Assembly (NCBI GenBank): GCA_034231615.1
Contig: CM067317.1
Location: 50,054,282 to 50,118,281, forward strand
Source of the DNA: Meghimatium bilineatum
Lineage: Eukaryota > Mollusca > Gastropoda > Stylommatophora > Philomycidae
Length of the DNA: 64,000 nt
Direction of reading: 5' to 3'
Positions within the stretch are counted from its first letter, which is position 1. Each line of letters begins with the position of its first letter. The position numbers and the translations under genes are program-made. Of this stretch, positions 63,085 through 64,000 are shown one piece after another. The notes beneath the pieces are model-generated. The model was not told where the DNA came from, did not search any database, and saw only the letters and a list, made by a program, of their open reading frames with translations.

Positions 63085-63214
63085 CTGAATGATGATAAAT
63101 TATACAAAGAGAATAATGATTTAGATGTAGAATTTTGTAATTTCTCTGAAAAAGGGTTGAAAAGACATAGAGAATTGACTTTATTGTAATAGTTTACCCA
63201 ATATTTACGCAGCT

Positions 63215-63402
63215 CAATGAAGAGGCACACTGCCTGCTGCCAAAAGTACCACTCATAGCACGTAACTCCATAGATTCAAGTAATAATTTCCATTAATTTC
63301 CAGGATCCACTTTGTAAACAGGACGTCATGAGCAGGACTCGAACCCACAATCTCTTGAGCACAAAGCGAATGTCTTAACTACTACACCAGGGAGATCCCC
63401 TA
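63215..63402 (-). repeat. tRNA-derived SINE with A and B boxes
   Basis: On the minus strand GGATCTCCCTGGTGTAGTAG, then about 33 bases later GGGTTCGAGTCCTG. The A-box-like TGGTGTAGTAG (63379-63389) and B-box GGTTCGAGTCC (63335-63345) have tRNA-like spacing. A non-tRNA body follows (CAAAGTGGATCC, GAGTGGTACTTTTGGCAG). Older relative at 19610-19790. No acceptor stem pairing, so not a tRNA gene. Confidence 0.82.
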
Positions 63403-63794
63403 AGTGTTCTAACTTTTCACAACCTGTTATGATGCAGTCATGAGCTTCAGTTTCTAGAGCAGACATTCCTCCTTGTTCCAAAAAGTAATCTGTGTACCCT
63501 TTCTTCTGGATTTCTGTGAGATGAGAGTAGTGCAGTATAGCATACATTTCTCACTATCAAAAAGAGCTCCCCAATTTTTGCCACTTCCACAGAATCATCC
63601 CTCTGTGTAGATATCTCTTCATGTACTAAGCTGCAGCAACTATTAGGTGGGATGGCCAGTTTCAATCCCTGCTGTCTTTACCTCCCCTAACTCATGTGTA
63701 GGTACTCATTTACAGCTTTACTGAATGGAGAAGCGGTTGTGTCAGGCAAGAAATCCCGGCCCAGGCACATTTTTTTGTCGAGACATGGCAGGCT

Positions 63795-63885
63795 GTAACC
63801 AGGTGATAGTAAGCGAAAATAAATAACCAAAATATCAGAGGATAACCGACAAAATGGAGAGTACCGCAGTAACTAAACAAATAAA
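63795..63885. repeat. Dispersed repeat recurring at 54480-54625
   Basis: See 54480-54625; same orientation. Confidence 0.7.
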
Positions 63886-64000
63886 AAGGAAGTACTAAAT
63901 AAAGTAAAAGGTTACTAAAATATACCTAACTATCAATAATACAAAATAAATAGCTAACAATTAAACATAGAACAATGATAATTTTAAACGCTGTGGTCCA

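Larger units (their letters stand above)
63085..64000. other. CELSR upstream intron (partial)
   Basis: Holds the tRNA-derived SINE at 63215-63402 and the dispersed repeat at 63795-63885; no further receptor exon found. Confidence 0.6.

Overview
This is A+T-rich animal nuclear DNA. It has spliced genes with GT-AG introns, several LINE, SINE and DNA-transposon families, and many minisatellites. The repeat mix (an EN-RT-RNase H LINE, a pogo-like element, piggyBac relatives, a tRNA-derived SINE) and the protein sequence suggest a marine invertebrate, possibly a mollusc. That placement is inference; nothing seen fixes the species.

One host gene fills almost the whole window. Nineteen consecutive minus-strand exons, from 63084 down to 5253, join in phase into an 875-residue open frame. 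It encodes the C-terminal half of a Flamingo/CELSR (ADGRC) adhesion GPCR: end of the hormone-receptor domain, GAIN domain, a GPS with the canonical HL/S cleavage site, seven transmembrane helices, and a cytoplasmic tail with a DSDSDSD acidic block. The cadherin, EGF and laminin-G part must lie beyond 64000. CELSR proteins act in planar cell polarity and neurite guidance.

The introns hold mobile DNA. Two near-identical LINE copies (45656-49586, ORF intact; 58897-62948, one frameshift), each with target-site duplications, lie antisense to the gene on either side of two GAIN exons. A complete-looking pogo-like transposon with an open transposase is at 20775-23575. A frameshifted piggyBac is at 42195-44411, with rearranged relics of the same family near 7300-7900. 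Two copies of a ~910 bp TTAA-flanked non-autonomous element are at 11282-12190 and 35284-36197. A dispersed SINE-like repeat with a GAA-rich 3' end occurs at least a dozen times. There are also fragments of two further LINE groups and two hAT-type MITEs.

Striking small structures are a perfect 78 bp palindrome at 26175-26252 inside a target-site-duplicated insertion, a 63 bp LINE tail with a 12 bp target-site duplication at 14594-14656, a 6 x 52 bp minisatellite that grew inside a SINE (54030-54340), a 14 x 18 bp array with a GATA-type site in every unit (29850-30101), a 14 x 31 bp array (37933-38366), and a probable GC-AG intron in the receptor gene. About 1-5250 lies downstream of the apparent stop codon and shows only repeats.
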